A stretch of DNA of 64,000 bases from Paraburkholderia solitsugae (GCF_013177695.1 NZ_WOEY01000029.1:34582-98581); one strand, 5' to 3'. Positions 37,269-48,059 are shown, counted from the stretch's first letter. A program made the numbers and translations. The notes: generated from the sequence alone by a model not told the origin.

Positions 37269-38848
37269 GAAACCGCCGCGCCGATCCGGAAGAAGCTCAC
37301 GCTTTGCACCAGACCCGATGCCTTGCTCTGCACCGCATCAGCAGCCGCGGCCGCTTGCTCCACCAAAGCCGCATTGCTCTGCGTCACCTGATCCATCTGC
37401 GTGACCGCATCGTTCACTTCCGCAATACCCGCTGCCTGATCGACGCTGGCGGTCGCGATCGCCTCGACGATGCGCGTCACGCTGCCCGCGCTTTGCACCA
37501 CGCCGTCCATCGTATTGCTCGCATGATTGATCAACTGCGTACCGGCGTCGATCGTGGCAACCGACTCGCGAATCAGCGCCTTGATCTCGCGCGCGGCATC
37601 GGCCGAGCGTTGCGCGAGACTGCGCACTTCGCTCGCGACAACCGCGAAACCGCGTCCTTGTGTGCCGGCACGCGCCGCTTCAACGGCTGCGTTGAGGGCC
37701 AGAATGTTGGTCTGCGCGGCAATCGCTTCGACCACCGCGATGATATCGACGATGCGCTTGGACGCCGCGTTGATCTGGCCCATTGTGCGCACCGCGTCGC
37801 TCATCACGGCGCCGCCGTCGCGCGCCGCCTGCGCAGCGGTTTGCGCGAGCGAGGTGGCTTCGCGGGCGTTGCTGGCGTTGCGCTGAACCGAGTCGGTGAA
37901 ATGCTGCATCGACGCGGCGGTCTCTTCCAGCGAGGCGGCCTGTTGTTCGGTGCGTGCCGACAGGTCGAGGTTGCCCGCGGCGATCTCCTGCGTCGCTGAA
38001 GAGATCGTGTTCGCGCCTTCACGAATCTCGCTGACGATATGGCGCAAGCGCTGATTCATTTCATTGAGCGCGACCAGCAACTGGCCGGTTTCGTCGCGGC
38101 TCACCACGGCGACATCGGCGCGCAGATCGCCTGCCGCAACCGCTTGCGCGACCCCCACGGCCTGCCTGACCGGCAACGTGATGCTGCGGCTCAGGAACCA
38201 GATCGCGATGGTGCCCACGCCGAGCGAGCAGATCACGACCGACAGCAGCAGCGTGCAGGCGAGCGTGTACGCGCGTTCTGCGGCCTCGCTCGTGCGCACG
38301 TTGGAGTCTTGCGCCTGCTGCATCACCGTGACGACGATGTCGTCGATAGCGGCGGTCGGCGCGCGGTCGATGCCTTTGACCAGACCGTCGACGACGTGCG
38401 CCGTATTCGGATCGGCCGCATCGTAGTGCTTGAGCGCTTCGAGGTAGCTGTCCTGCAACGAGGCGTGTGTGGCGAGCGCTTTGTCGACCCCGTCCACGTT
38501 GGCGCCGAGTGCATTCAACTGATCTTTCAGCCGCAGCAGGGCAGCGTGCGTCGTGCCGCTTTCCTTGCTGAAGGCGTCGCGGTACTTGGTGAACGAAGCG
38601 GGATCAGCGCCGCGCAGCAACAGGTCTTTCCATTCCTGCACCTGCTTCTTGAATTCGACCTGCGCGACGCGCGCGGTGTCGGCGGTTTGCGCATACTGGC
38701 TGAGCGTCTGCGCGGACTGAATTTGCAACGCATGCGTATTGGACAAGGCGTGCCAGCCTTCGAGGCCCACCACCATCGTGGCGGCGAGCAGCACTGCGCC
38801 GAGCAGCGCCAACTTAACGGCGATCTTCAGATTTCTATAGAACGTCAC
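37265..38848 (-). CDS. Methyl-accepting chemotaxis protein (4HB sensor)
   Basis: 527 residues. TM1 about 10-32, periplasmic four-helix-bundle sensor to about 190, TM2 about 193-215, HAMP domain, then a long signalling coiled coil with the hairpin tip [24 protein letters not shown] (in two parts). Inner-membrane receptor feeding CheA/CheW. No C-terminal pentapeptide for CheR/CheB docking. The ligand is unknown. Upstream on the same strand lies a second receptor gene, 22 bp away. Confidence 0.93.
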   Translation of the reverse strand: MTFYRNLKIAVKLALLGAVLLAATMVVGLEGWHALSNTHALQIQSAQTLSQYAQTADTARVAQVEFKKQVQEWKDLLLRGADPASFTKYRDAFSKESGTTHAALLRLKDQLNALGANVDGVDKALATHASLQDSYLEALKHYDAADPNTAHVVDGLVKGIDRAPTAAIDDIVVTVMQQAQDSNVRTSEAAERAYTLACTLLLSVVICSLGVGTIAIWFLSRSITLPVRQAVGVAQAVAAGDLRADVAVVSRDETGQLLVALNEMNQRLRHIVSEIREGANTISSATQEIAAGNLDLSARTEQQAASLEETAASMQHFTDSVQRNASNAREATSLAQTAAQAARDGGAVMSDAVRTMGQINAASKRIVDIIAVVEAIAAQTNILALNAAVEAARAGTQGRGFAVVASEVRSLAQRSADAAREIKALIRESVATIDAGTQLINHASNTMDGVVQSAGSVTRIVEAIATASVDQAAGIAEVNDAVTQMDQVTQSNAALVEQAAAAADAVQSKASGLVQSVSFFRIGAAVS

Positions 38849-38869
38849 TGCGATTTCCTTTGGCGAACC

Positions 38870-40669
38870 TTAGTCCAGTTTGAATTGCGTCACAGCAGTG
38901 GCAAGACTCACGGCCTGGCTTTGCAACGCGGCGGCGGCCGCCGTCGATTCCTCGACCAACGCGGCGTTCTGTTGAACCATTTCATCCAGTTGGCTGACCG
39001 CGCGGTTCACTTCCTGAATCCCGCGCGTTTGCTCGTTGGCGGCCTGCGTGATTTCGGAAATGATGGTCGTCACGTTGGCGACGTTGCTGACGATTTCCGT
39101 CATCGTCGCGCCGGCCTGGCGCACCTGGCCCGAACCGGAGGTCACGCTCCCGACGGTCGATTCGATCAGCGCCTTGATTTCCTTCGCTGCCTGCGCGCTG
39201 CGTTGCGCGAGGCTGCGCACTTCGCCGGCCACCACCGCGAAGCCGCGGCCCTGTTCGCCGGCGCGTGCGGCTTCCACCGCGGCGTTGAGCGCGAGAATGT
39301 TGGTCTGGAACGCGATACCGTCGATCACGCCGATGATGTCGGAGATCTTCACCGATGCCTGTTCGATCTCGCCCATCGTCGTAATCACTTCGGAGATCAC
39401 CACGCCACCGCGCGAGGCGACTTGCGATGCGGACACGGCCGTATCGTCGGCCTGCTTCGCGGCGCTGGCCGATTGCGTGACCGTCGAGGTGATTTCTTCC
39501 ATCGACGCCGCCGTCTGTTGCAGGCTGGCCGCTGCGGATTCGGTGCGGCCTGACAGGTCGACGTTACCGGCGGCGATTTCATTGGCGGCCACGCGCACCG
39601 ATTCGCTGGCATCGCGAATCTGGCGCATCACGTGGCTGAGTTTGTCGATGAAGGTGTTGAACGAGCGCGCGATCTGCGCGACTTCGTCGTTGCCGACGGC
39701 CGGCAGACGTTGTGTCAGATCGCCTTCGCCCGAGCCGATCGCGTCCATCGCATCGCGTACTTTCGACAGTCGCTGGAACGACACCGCGGTGACCGCGGCC
39801 ACGATTGCGGCGGCGATGGCGGCGATCACGATCAAGGCGATCACTGAAGCGGTCAACAGCGATCGCATGCCCGCCGTCGCTTCCGATTTGTCGAGCGCGA
39901 CGACCGCGTACCAATCGGTGCCGGGAATGGCCTCGGCGCGCAGCAGCTTCGTGCTGCCGCTCACGTCGACCTCGACCGGGTGCTCGGCGCTGAAGAGCGC
40001 GGCCAGCTTGTCACCGGTAAGCGCGGGTGCGAGGTCCGATACCGGCTTCAGAGTCAGTTTGGCGTCCGGGTGCGCGACGATATGGCCGCTCGCGTCGATC
40101 AACATGCCGAAGCTCGCGGGCGTCGGATGAATCGCCTTGACGTTGGCAATCACGCTGTCCATCGCGACATCGCCGGACACCACGCCTTTCACCACGCCGT
40201 CGCGCACCACGGGCGCGGCGAACGCGACCACTAGCTTGCCCGTGCCCACGTCCACATACGGCGGCGTGACCACCGGTTTGCCGGCTGCGACGGCCTGCTT
40301 GTACCAGGGGCGGCCGGTCGGATCGTAGTCGGGCGGAATGCCGGTCGGGTCGGAGAACTTCGCGGTCTTGTCCGCGTAGCCGACGTACACGTTGGTGAAC
40401 TTGCCGGCTGCGGCGATCTGCTTTAACGCGGCGGACGGATCGGGTTGCAGCACGGCGTCCTGCAGCGAGTTAATCATCTGACTATTGGAGGTGATCCAGT
40501 CGTTGATACCGTCTGCATGACCACTTTCGACGGCGTTCAAACTGCTTTCGATGGCATCGGCGTTATACGAGTTGGCGACGACATAGTTGAGAACCGCGTT
40601 AGCAGCGAGCGCAACCACAACGATGGCGACGCACAGGGCGACGATGCGCGCGCGAATGGAGGAGAACAT
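38870..40669 (-). CDS. Methyl-accepting chemotaxis protein (dCache sensor)
   Basis: 599 residues. TM1 about 8-28, large periplasmic dCache_1 domain (about 35-270), TM2 about 280-300, HAMP, signalling domain with the tip [21 protein letters not shown]. The membrane-distal pocket shows [12 protein letters not shown] followed by [10 protein letters not shown], close to the Y-R-W-Y-D pattern of amino-acid/amine-binding dCache domains, so an amino-acid-type attractant is plausible. Probably cotranscribed with the following receptor. Confidence 0.92.
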   Translation of the reverse strand: MFSSIRARIVALCVAIVVVALAANAVLNYVVANSYNADAIESSLNAVESGHADGINDWITSNSQMINSLQDAVLQPDPSAALKQIAAAGKFTNVYVGYADKTAKFSDPTGIPPDYDPTGRPWYKQAVAAGKPVVTPPYVDVGTGKLVVAFAAPVVRDGVVKGVVSGDVAMDSVIANVKAIHPTPASFGMLIDASGHIVAHPDAKLTLKPVSDLAPALTGDKLAALFSAEHPVEVDVSGSTKLLRAEAIPGTDWYAVVALDKSEATAGMRSLLTASVIALIVIAAIAAAIVAAVTAVSFQRLSKVRDAMDAIGSGEGDLTQRLPAVGNDEVAQIARSFNTFIDKLSHVMRQIRDASESVRVAANEIAAGNVDLSGRTESAAASLQQTAASMEEITSTVTQSASAAKQADDTAVSASQVASRGGVVISEVITTMGEIEQASVKISDIIGVIDGIAFQTNILALNAAVEAARAGEQGRGFAVVAGEVRSLAQRSAQAAKEIKALIESTVGSVTSGSGQVRQAGATMTEIVSNVANVTTIISEITQAANEQTRGIQEVNRAVSQLDEMVQQNAALVEESTAAAAALQSQAVSLATAVTQFKLD

Positions 40670-40966
40670 GTTGGGAGTCTTTCGGAGTAAGCAGTAAGCC
40701 GTAGTCGGTGAGGCGGGGGCCTCATACGCGGTATACGGCGTGGGCAGGGGGGACTTGAGCGGGGAATGCTTACAGCTTGTGACGCTTGCCGGGAGAGCCG
40801 CTTGTGGCGGCGCGCCGCGATGCTACACACTTTTTCCTTCGATGCTGGGTTTTCAATAGATGCCGAAACAGTGCCGCTGCAATGGACTGCAGGGCGCTGT
40901 ATTCATATGACGATAGCGGTGGGTACGACGCGATGTGAAGCTATGTGCCGATGCAGGCAGATGGTT

Positions 40967-42358
40967 TCACATCACCGGGGAATGCAGATGATGGGGATGA
41001 TCGAGTGTCTCGCCCACGATGCGCAGCGCCTCTTCGCATTCGTCGCGCGTCTTTGAGCCGCCGAGGCACACGCGCATCGCGTTCGGCGGATTGCCGTCGG
41101 TGGAAAACGCCGCACCCGCAACCGCGGCGATGCCCTGGTTGCGCAGTTGCAATGCGAGTTCGGACGTGCTCCAGCCGCTTTCTACCGGCACCGGCAACCA
41201 CAGATGAAAGCCGTCCGGATGCGCTTCGTAGGGCCACGCTTCGAGCATGCGCGATGCAATCGCCTGGCGTGCGCGCGATTCATTGCGGATCGCGTTGAGC
41301 ATATCGAGCGCCGTACCGTCGACGATCCATTGCGTCGCGAGCGTGACTGTGAACGGACTCGCCATCACCGTTGTCGCGCGCAATGCGCCGGCGAGGCGCT
41401 GGGTTTGCCTGGCAGTCGGCGCGTGCAGATGCGCGACCCGCAAACCTGCGCCGAGGCTCTTCGATAAACCCGTCACGTAGTAGGTCAGTTCCGGCGCGAA
41501 GCTCGCGAGCGCATCGGGCGCGCTCTGCGGCAGCATCGCGTACGCATCGTCTTCAATGATCGGGACGCTGTAGCGCAACGCGACGTCGGCGAGCGCCTCG
41601 CGCCGTTTGTGCGTGAGCGTCAGCGTGCTCGGGTTTTGCAGCGTCGGATTGCAATAGAACGCGCTCGGCTTGTCGGTCTTGCAGAGCGCTTCGAATGCGT
41701 GGGCGAGCGGGCCTTCGTCGTCGCGCGGCAGGGCTTGCAGGCGCACGCCGAGTTGCGCGGCAATCGCCTTGATGCCGGGGTAAGCAAGCGTGTCGAGACA
41801 GATCGTGCCGCCGGGCCGCGCCAATTGCGAGACGAGCGCCACCAGCGCGCTATGAATGCCGGGGCACACCAGTACGTTCTGCGCGTCGCAATGCGGCACG
41901 CGACGCTTCAGCCATGCGGCGCCGGCGTCCTTGTCGGCAACCGAGCCGCCGAAGTCCTGATAGCGCAGCAACTGATAGGGATCGCTGCCGCTCATCAGGC
42001 GCGCTGCCGAGTCGCGCAAACGGGCCGCGTAATCGGGCGGCTCGGGTGGCGTATTCATCGACATCTCGATGCTGCTGCCGCCGGCGAGCGGCAGGGTTGC
42101 GGTTCGGCCACGCACGAAGGTGCCGCTGCCCGCGCGCGAATCGAGCAGGCCGCGCTTGCGCGCTTCCGCATACGCGCGCGCCACCGTCGTGTAGTTCAAC
42201 GCGAGTTCTTCAGCCAGATCGCGCAGTCCCGGCAAGCGGTCGCGCGGACGTAGGCGGCCGGTAGCGAGATCTTCTTCGATCAGATCGGGAATCGCGAGGT
42301 AGGCCGGCTTGCGGATGTCGGCGAGGCGTTTGATCCAGTGATGTGTCGGGCTGCTCAT
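40967..42358 (-). CDS. MocR-type PLP-dependent regulator (GntR-HTH plus aminotransferase)
   Basis: 463 residues from ATG 42358. N-terminal GntR winged helix (about 10-75: LPGLRDLAEELALNYTTVARAY), linker, then a fold-type I aminotransferase domain. The PLP Lys is in TGLSKSLGAGLR and the Asp in PIIEDDAYAML. MocR proteins use the aminotransferase domain as an effector sensor. Divergent from the Nit1C operon (347 bp apart). Direct repeats 31-63 bp upstream of its own start suggest autoregulation; control of the Nit1C genes is possible but not shown. Confidence 0.88.
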   Translation of the reverse strand: MSSPTHHWIKRLADIRKPAYLAIPDLIEEDLATGRLRPRDRLPGLRDLAEELALNYTTVARAYAEARKRGLLDSRAGSGTFVRGRTATLPLAGGSSIEMSMNTPPEPPDYAARLRDSAARLMSGSDPYQLLRYQDFGGSVADKDAGAAWLKRRVPHCDAQNVLVCPGIHSALVALVSQLARPGGTICLDTLAYPGIKAIAAQLGVRLQALPRDDEGPLAHAFEALCKTDKPSAFYCNPTLQNPSTLTLTHKRREALADVALRYSVPIIEDDAYAMLPQSAPDALASFAPELTYYVTGLSKSLGAGLRVAHLHAPTARQTQRLAGALRATTVMASPFTVTLATQWIVDGTALDMLNAIRNESRARQAIASRMLEAWPYEAHPDGFHLWLPVPVESGWSTSELALQLRNQGIAAVAGAAFSTDGNPPNAMRVCLGGSKTRDECEEALRIVGETLDHPHHLHSPVM

Positions 42359-42388
42359 TGATAGGCTCTGGCTGGAGGTGAAGACCAC

Positions 42389-42421
42389 TGATCGGATTTA
42401 AATGCAATCAATGATCGGATT
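42389..42421. promoter_or_regulatory. Direct-repeat operator candidate for the MocR regulator
   Basis: TGATCGGATT at 42389-42398 and again at 42412-42421, same orientation, 23 bp apart (about two helical turns). MocR regulators typically bind such spaced direct repeats. Confidence 0.5.
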
Positions 42422-42473
42422 GATCGTCCGTGGTGAATGAGTGCACCACGCCGACACGTCTCTATCGGCAAAC

Positions 42474-42490
42474 CGCACCTGGCTGGTGCG
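42474..42490. promoter_or_regulatory. NtrC-type enhancer site
   Basis: CGCACCTGGCTGGTGCG: perfect inverted repeat CGCACC-N5-GGTGCG, differing only at the outer bases from the NtrC consensus TGCACC-N5-GGTGCA. A half-site TGCACCA lies at 42442-42448. Both are about 140-180 bp upstream of the sigma-54 promoter. Confidence 0.65.
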
Positions 42491-42624
42491 ATATCGCGGA
42501 GTCGAGGGCGACTGCTCACGATGCCCCGGCTATATGCAACCTTCGCGCCAAAAAAATTTTCAAGTCGCATGTCGAATCGAGACCGAATTGATTGCTGATT
42601 GATCGCATTTACGCGGGCCATCAA

Positions 42625-42640
42625 TGGCACGGCCGTTGCA
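42625..42640 (+). promoter_or_regulatory. Sigma-54 (-24/-12) promoter of the Nit1C operon
   Basis: TGGCACGGCCGTTGCA matches the TGGCACG-N4-TTGCA consensus at every defined base, with GG and GC at the required spacing. It ends 65 bp before the first start codon. Confidence 0.85.
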
Positions 42641-42705
42641 TTAGGAGAAGCGCGCACACATTGAACGCGCCATCTTTTACTTAGCAAACCTGATCGGAGA
42701 GTGTC

Positions 42706-43188
42706 ATGCCAGCCGTCAACAAACCGCTGCATCAAAAAGGCGATTACCTTGTCGACTACGAAGAGAAAGTCTTCGAAGACGTGAAGGCTGAACCAGGCGA
42801 GAAGGCGCTCGTCACATTTCATACGGTCGCGTTCGAAGGTTCGATCGGCTTCGTCAATTTACTGCAGGCCACGCGGCTGCAACGCAAGGGCTTCGAAACG
42901 TCGGTGCTGCTTTACGGGCCAGGCGTCACGCTCGGTCTGCAACGCGGATTTCCAACGCTCGGCGACGAAGCATTCCCCGGCCATCTGAATTTCAACAAGC
43001 AACTAATGAAGTTCATGGAAGAGGGCGGCAAGGTGTACGCCTGCCGCTTCGCGCTGCAAGCCTTGTATGGACACGGCGAGGCCTCGCTGATCGAAGGCAT
43101 CCGCCCGATCAGTCCGCTCGACGTGCTCGATATCCAGCTGCTTCATCGCAAGGACAACGCGCTGATCATTCACACGTGGACGGTTTGA
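42706..43188 (+). CDS. nitB: MSMEG_0572-family nitrogen-starvation protein (Nit1C)
   Basis: 160 residues, first gene of the operon, behind the sigma-54 promoter; ATG follows GGAGAGTGTC. Soluble; [20 protein letters not shown] and later [11 protein letters not shown] recall a DsrE-like sulfur-relay fold, but no catalytic residues are certain. The family is known as a member of this nitrilase cluster; its function is unknown. The family match is by recognition and is supported by the full set of partner genes. Confidence 0.88.
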   Translation: MPAVNKPLHQKGDYLVDYEEKVFEDVKAEPGEKALVTFHTVAFEGSIGFVNLLQATRLQRKGFETSVLLYGPGVTLGLQRGFPTLGDEAFPGHLNFNKQLMKFMEEGGKVYACRFALQALYGHGEASLIEGIRPISPLDVLDIQLLHRKDNALIIHTWTV

Positions 43189-43207
43189 CGAGAGGCCGGT
43201 GACCACT

Positions 43208-44242
43208 ATGTCCGACAAACGCATCGTGCGTGCCGCCGCAGTCCAGATCGCACCGGACTTCGAACGCAGCGGCGGCACCCTCGAAAAGGTATGCGAAGCC
43301 ATCGAGAAAGCGGCGCGCGAAGGCGTGCAGTTGATCGTGTTTCCCGAAACTTTCGTGCCGTACTACCCGTACTTTTCTTTTGTGCGCCCGCCGGTTGCTT
43401 CCGGCGCCGATCACATGAAGCTCTACGAGGAAGCCGTGATCGTGCCGGGCCCGGTGACGCAAGCGGTGGCCGAACGGGCGCGTTTGCATCGGATGGTAGT
43501 GGTGCTCGGCGTCAATGAGCGCGATCACGGCAGCCTCTACAACACGCAGTTGATTTTCGACGTGGACGGCCAACTGCTGCTCAAGCGCCGCAAAATCACA
43601 CCGACGTTTCACGAACGCATGATCTGGGGGCAGGGCGACGCGGCCGGTTTGAAAGTCGCTCAAACGGCGGTGGCGCGTGTCGGTGCGCTTGCCTGCTGGG
43701 AGCATTACAACCCGCTCGCGCGCTACGCATTGATGACGCAGCACGAAGAGATTCATTGCAGCCAGTTTCCCGGTTCGCTAGTTGGGCCGATCTTCGCCGA
43801 CCAGATCGAGGTGACGATCCGGCATCACGCACTGGAGTCGGGTTGCTTCGTGGTCAATGCAACGGGCTGGCTGAGCGAAGCGCAGATTGCGTCGGTCACG
43901 TCCGATACGAGTTTGCAGAAGGCGCTGCGCGGCGGCTGCAATACCGCGATCGTGTCGCCCGAAGGACAGCATTTGGCGCAACCGCTGCGTGAGGGCGAGG
44001 GCATGGTGATTGCCGATCTCGACATGAGTTTGATCACCAAGCGCAAGCGCATGATGGATTCGGTCGGCCACTACGCGCGGCCTGAATTGCTGAGTCTTGC
44101 GATCAACCGGCGGCCGGCGGAAACCGTCGCGCCGATGCCGGCCTGGTCCAGTGCTTCGAGCACGGGTTTCAATTCAAACGAGGGATGGCGCGATGAACTC
44201 CAGCGAGACACTGTCGGCAGCGAGCCGGCAATTGATGACTGA
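43208..44242 (+). CDS. nitC: Nitrilase of the Nit1C cluster
   Basis: 344 residues from ATG 43208. Catalytic triad visible: Glu47 (FPETF), Lys129 ([11 protein letters not shown]) and Cys163 ([10 protein letters not shown]). The C-W-E-H motif and length mark a true nitrilase (Nit6803/Nit1 type) that turns R-CN into R-COOH and ammonia. It follows nitB by 19 bp and overlaps the radical SAM gene by 50 bp. The natural nitrile is not known; this cluster has been tied to cyanide use in Pseudomonas. Confidence 0.95.
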   Translation: MSDKRIVRAAAVQIAPDFERSGGTLEKVCEAIEKAAREGVQLIVFPETFVPYYPYFSFVRPPVASGADHMKLYEEAVIVPGPVTQAVAERARLHRMVVVLGVNERDHGSLYNTQLIFDVDGQLLLKRRKITPTFHERMIWGQGDAAGLKVAQTAVARVGALACWEHYNPLARYALMTQHEEIHCSQFPGSLVGPIFADQIEVTIRHHALESGCFVVNATGWLSEAQIASVTSDTSLQKALRGGCNTAIVSPEGQHLAQPLREGEGMVIADLDMSLITKRKRMMDSVGHYARPELLSLAINRRPAETVAPMPAWSSASSTGFNSNEGWRDELQRDTVGSEPAIDD

Positions 44243-45305
44243 ATTGCAGTCGACTGGTTTGCGTCTCGTGTCTCCGGATGCGGGCGCCGCGAGCCGGCGT
44301 GGCGGTGCGGGACCCTCGGACCACAAGGCGGTCACGGTCGACGGCGTGACGATCATGGTGCCGGTGCATACGAGCACCGCTTGGCACTCGCCGTTCGTCG
44401 CGCAGACGCCGGATGCAAATGGATCGAGCGCATTGCTGCGCGGCACGATTCCGATTGCCAATATCAGCTTTCCCAAAGCACCGCGCTTTTACGGCATGCA
44501 GACGCTCGACGGTGTGCCTTACTCGCACATTGCCGCGTTGCATAGTGCGGACGTGCTGGCCACGACGGTGCTGCAAACCTGCATCCGCTACGAGAGCCGT
44601 CGCAAGAGTTGCAAGTTCTGCGCAATTGGGCAGTCGCTCGCCGCAGGCCGAACGATTGCGCGCAAGACGCCGGAGCAACTGGCCGAAGTGGCGCGTGCGG
44701 CGGTATTGCTCGACGGCGTCAAGCATATGGTGTTGACCACCGGCACGCCACCCACGCCCGACCGCGGTGCGCAGATCCTGTGCGAAAGTGCGTTCGCCAT
44801 CAAAGCGGCGGTCGATCTGCCGATCCAGGCGCAATGCGAGCCGCCCGACGACGACCGCTGGTTCGGGCGCATGAAAGCGAGCGGCATCGATACGCTCGGC
44901 ATGCATCTCGAAGTGGTGACGCCCGCATTGCGCGAACGCATCATGCCGGGCAAAGCGAGTGTGCCGCTCGCGCACTACATGGAAGCGTTCAAAGCGGCGG
45001 TTGCCGTGTTCGGACGCGGCCAGGTCAGCACGTACATACTCGCCGGTCTCGGCGATAGCGCCGAGGCGATTCTGGCAATGTCGCGCGAGTTGATCGAACT
45101 CGGCGTCTATCCGTTCGTTGTGCCATTCGTGCCGATCAGCGGCACGCCGCTCGAAGATCATCCGGCGCCCACGCCCGAATTCATGAAGTCGGTTCTGCAG
45201 CCGCTCGGCAGAATGCTCAACGCCGCGGCGATGCGCTCGAGCGATATCAAGGCGGGTTGCGGAAAATGCGGCGCGTGTTCGTCGCTCTCATCCTACGAGG
45301 TGTGA
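44193..45305 (+). CDS. nitD: Radical SAM protein, MSMEG_0568 family
   Basis: 370 residues from ATG 44193, preceded by AGGGATGG. Distantly like BioB/ThiH. The SAM-cluster cysteines are C130, C140 and C143, a Cx9Cx2C spacing instead of the usual Cx3Cx2C. A second group C356-x2-C359-x2-C362 sits at the C-terminus and could bind another Fe-S cluster or metal. It probably builds or modifies the product that the nitrilase or monooxygenase acts on. The reaction is unknown. Confidence 0.9.
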   Translation: MNSSETLSAASRQLMTELQSTGLRLVSPDAGAASRRGGAGPSDHKAVTVDGVTIMVPVHTSTAWHSPFVAQTPDANGSSALLRGTIPIANISFPKAPRFYGMQTLDGVPYSHIAALHSADVLATTVLQTCIRYESRRKSCKFCAIGQSLAAGRTIARKTPEQLAEVARAAVLLDGVKHMVLTTGTPPTPDRGAQILCESAFAIKAAVDLPIQAQCEPPDDDRWFGRMKASGIDTLGMHLEVVTPALRERIMPGKASVPLAHYMEAFKAAVAVFGRGQVSTYILAGLGDSAEAILAMSRELIELGVYPFVVPFVPISGTPLEDHPAPTPEFMKSVLQPLGRMLNAAAMRSSDIKAGCGKCGACSSLSSYEV

Positions 45306-45307
45306 TC

Positions 45308-45907
45308 ATGTTTGGTGAAGCGATTGCAGGCGAGGCACTGGATGGCGAAGTGGGCTTTGAGCCCTATGCGCCGAGCGAATTCCGCATCAAGTGGACGACG
45401 CTCGACTGGGAAGCCGATGAAGCGTACAAGTTGCGGCGCGCGGTGTTCTGCATCGAGCAGGGCATTTTCGTCGGCGACGATCGGGATGATATCGACATGC
45501 AAGCGCAGCAACTGGTGGCAGTAAGTTGTGTGGCCGGCATGCCGGAGCAGGTGGTCGGCACGGTGCGGATTCATCGCGATGAGGGCAACGTGTGGTTCGG
45601 TTCGCGCCTGGCTGTGCATACCGCGTTTCGCCGTCACGGAAAAATTGGCGCGACGCTGATTCGTCTCGCAGTGAGCAGTGCCCATGCGCTCGGCTGCGAG
45701 ACTTTTCTCGCCCATGTGCAAAGCCAGAACGTGCCGCTTTTTCGCGCGTTGCATTGGGATGTGCTGGCAGAGGAAACATTGTTGGGCCGACCGCATCATC
45801 TGATGCAGGCTCAACTGGACTGGTACCCGCCGTGTGTGACGCCGTATGGCGGCTTCGTAACTCACACGCAACCGCGCGGCCTGGCTTCTGCAAGGAGCGC
45901 GGCATGA
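45308..45907 (+). CDS. nitE: GNAT N-acetyltransferase, MSMEG_0567 family
   Basis: 199 residues from ATG 45308, 2 bp after the radical SAM stop. GNAT core: RRAVFCIEQGIFVGDDRDDID, then VVGTVRIHRDEGNVWFGSRLAV and R-R-H-G-K-I-G for acetyl-CoA binding. It resembles the autoinducer-synthase-like branch of GNATs. Likely acylates an amino group on the cluster product. In most genomes with Nit1C it sits between the radical SAM and AIR-synthase-like genes, as here. Confidence 0.88.
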   Translation: MFGEAIAGEALDGEVGFEPYAPSEFRIKWTTLDWEADEAYKLRRAVFCIEQGIFVGDDRDDIDMQAQQLVAVSCVAGMPEQVVGTVRIHRDEGNVWFGSRLAVHTAFRRHGKIGATLIRLAVSSAHALGCETFLAHVQSQNVPLFRALHWDVLAEETLLGRPHHLMQAQLDWYPPCVTPYGGFVTHTQPRGLASARSAA

Positions 45908-46887
45908 GCGTGGCAGATCTCGTTGCGAGCTTGCGCGAGAGTCGCGGATTTCGGCACAAGACGGACATCGTCGATGTGGTCGGCTCGCTCGCACGACGTC
46001 TGCCTGGCGGCACGCGCGATCTCGCACAGGCCGTCGCGCTTGGCGACGATTGCGCGGCCATTGCCGACGGCGATGGCTACCTGCTGTTCGCAATCGAAGG
46101 CATGGTCAGCGATTTCGTGAGCGCGATGCCGTGGTTCGCCGGTTACAGCAGCGTGATGGTCAACGTCAGCGATATCTACGCGATGGGCGGACGGCCGCTG
46201 GCGGTGGTCGACGCGCTATGGAGCCGAGGAATCGGAGCGGTCGAGGAAGTACTAGCGGGCATGGCGGCGGCCTCTGTCGCTTATGGCGTGCCGATCGTGG
46301 GCGGTCATACGAATACGCGCAGCGATGCGGCGCAACTGGCTGTGTCGATCGTGGGGCGCGCGAAGACGCTGCTGTCGAGTTTCAATGCGAAACCCGGTGA
46401 CCGGTTGATGATGGCTGTCGATTTGCGCGGCCGCTTCGAGGAACCGTATCCATTCTGGAATGCCTCGGTGGATGCGCCGCCTGACCGGTTAAGAGCGGAT
46501 CTCGAACTGCTTGCGCAGTTAGCGGAAAGTGGCCTGTGCGACGCGGCGAAAGACATCAGCATGGCCGGCACACTCGGCACAGCGCTGATGTTGCTCGAAT
46601 GTTCGCAGGTGGGCGCACAGATCGATCTCGATCGTATTCCGAAGCCTGCGGACGTTTCGTTGGAGCGTTGGGTCACCGCATTTCCGAGCTTCGGTTATCT
46701 GCTATCGGTTCGGGAAGAGCAGGTGGACGCAGTGCAGGCCCAGTTCGATTCGCGTTCGCTCGCATGCGCCGTGATCGGTTCGGTCGATGCGAGGTCCGAA
46801 GTAGTGTTGCGTCAACACGATGAGGCTGCGGTGTTGTGGGATTTCGAGCGCGAGCCGTTCATGGTCGCGAAGGACGGTCCGCGATGA
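45904..46887 (+). CDS. nitF: AIR-synthase-like (PurM/ThiL-type) protein, sll0787 family
   Basis: 327 residues; ATG overlaps the previous stop (ATGA). PurM/SelD/ThiL ATP-binding fold: G-D-D-C-A-A-I near 47, the MVNVSDIYAMGGRPLAV stretch and GGHTNTRSD. Members of this fold use ATP to activate an amide, phosphate or thiocarboxylate. The partner substrate is unknown. It is joined to its neighbours by 4-bp overlaps on both sides, so translation is probably coupled. Confidence 0.9.
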   Translation: MSVADLVASLRESRGFRHKTDIVDVVGSLARRLPGGTRDLAQAVALGDDCAAIADGDGYLLFAIEGMVSDFVSAMPWFAGYSSVMVNVSDIYAMGGRPLAVVDALWSRGIGAVEEVLAGMAAASVAYGVPIVGGHTNTRSDAAQLAVSIVGRAKTLLSSFNAKPGDRLMMAVDLRGRFEEPYPFWNASVDAPPDRLRADLELLAQLAESGLCDAAKDISMAGTLGTALMLLECSQVGAQIDLDRIPKPADVSLERWVTAFPSFGYLLSVREEQVDAVQAQFDSRSLACAVIGSVDARSEVVLRQHDEAAVLWDFEREPFMVAKDGPR

Positions 46888-48059
46888 ACACATTGCGCAT
46901 CGCGCTGCTGACGCATTCGGTGAATCCGCGCGGTGGGGTAGTGCATACCCTTGAACTGGCGACCGCGTTGACAGCACTCGGCCATGACGTGACCGTCTTT
47001 GCGCCGGCCGTGCCGGGCGAGACGCTGTTTCGCCAGCCGCCGTGCCGCGTGGTTTATGCGCTGGTCGCGCTGTCTCAGTCCAGCACGGTAGCCATGGTGG
47101 AGGCGCGCATTCATGCATTCAAGCAGACGTTGATGGAACACGACGCATGGTCGTTCGATGTGCTGCACGCACAGGACAGCATCAGCGGCAACGCACTCGC
47201 TGAGCTGAGAGCGCAAGGGCTCATTCGCGGTTTCATGCGAACTGTTCATCATCTGGATCATTTCGACGATCCTCGTCTCGCTGCCTGGCAGCGGCGGGCA
47301 TACGAGGATGCGGAGCAAGTGTTGTGTGTCAGCGATACATGGACAGGCGAGATGCGTTCGGCTTACGGCATCGCGGCGCTGACGGTGCCGAACGGCGTCG
47401 ACATTGCGCGCTTGACGCCTGACGAGGACGTTCGTGATTCGCAGTTCAGGCGGCGCATGGGCATTGACGGCGGGCCGATCGTGCTCTCGGTAGGCGGTAT
47501 TGAAGCGCGCAAGAACACACTCGCACTGCTCGACGCGTTCGCGTTGGTGCTGCGCACGTTGCCGGGCGCGCAACTCGTGATCGCCGGCGGCGCAAGCCTG
47601 CTCGACCACGACGTCTACGCGCGCCGCCTGTTTGAACGAGCGGCGGAGTTGGAGTTATCGATTGGTCCACACGAGAACATTGTGGTGACCGGACCGCTCG
47701 AAGACGCCGCAATGTCCGGGCTCTTTCGCAGCGCCGACGTGTTGTCGATGGTGTCGTTGCGCGAGGGTTTCGGTCTGGTGGTGCTGGAAGCGCTGGCTAG
47801 CGGCACGCCGGTGGTTGCCTCGGCAATCGCGCCGTTCACCGAATACCTCGACGACACCACGTGTTGCTGGGCAAACCCGGCCGATGTCGAGTCGATAGCG
47901 GCGGCCCTGCTGCTTGTTCTCACCGGCAGCGGTTGCCGCATTGATTTCGACCGGGCAGTGCCCGCGTTACTCGCACGCTTTAGCTGGGCGGCAAGCGCGC
48001 GGCGTCACGTCGACGTATACCGCCAATTGCTCGCAACGCGCGCATTGGCTATTCATTGA
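46884..48059 (+). CDS. Glycosyltransferase, MSMEG_0565 family (GT4-type)
   Basis: 391 residues, GT-B fold. N-terminal domain with HSVNPRGGVVHTLELATAL; C-terminal sugar-nucleotide domain with LSVGGIEARKNTLALLDAF and the EGFGLVVLEALASGTPVVAS motif of GT4 enzymes. Its presence suggests that the final product is glycosylated or that a sugar is part of it. Starts within the AIR-synthase-like stop codon. Confidence 0.9.
   Translation: MNTLRIALLTHSVNPRGGVVHTLELATALTALGHDVTVFAPAVPGETLFRQPPCRVVYALVALSQSSTVAMVEARIHAFKQTLMEHDAWSFDVLHAQDSISGNALAELRAQGLIRGFMRTVHHLDHFDDPRLAAWQRRAYEDAEQVLCVSDTWTGEMRSAYGIAALTVPNGVDIARLTPDEDVRDSQFRRRMGIDGGPIVLSVGGIEARKNTLALLDAFALVLRTLPGAQLVIAGGASLLDHDVYARRLFERAAELELSIGPHENIVVTGPLEDAAMSGLFRSADVLSMVSLREGFGLVVLEALASGTPVVASAIAPFTEYLDDTTCCWANPADVESIAAALLLVLTGSGCRIDFDRAVPALLARFSWAASARRHVDVYRQLLATRALAIH

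Noticed and set aside
42560..42605. Further GCAATCAATTGC copy upstream of nitB (GAATTGATTGCT)
   Set aside because: The left arm does not match (GAATTGATTGC), so it does not form the inverted repeat and is not counted.
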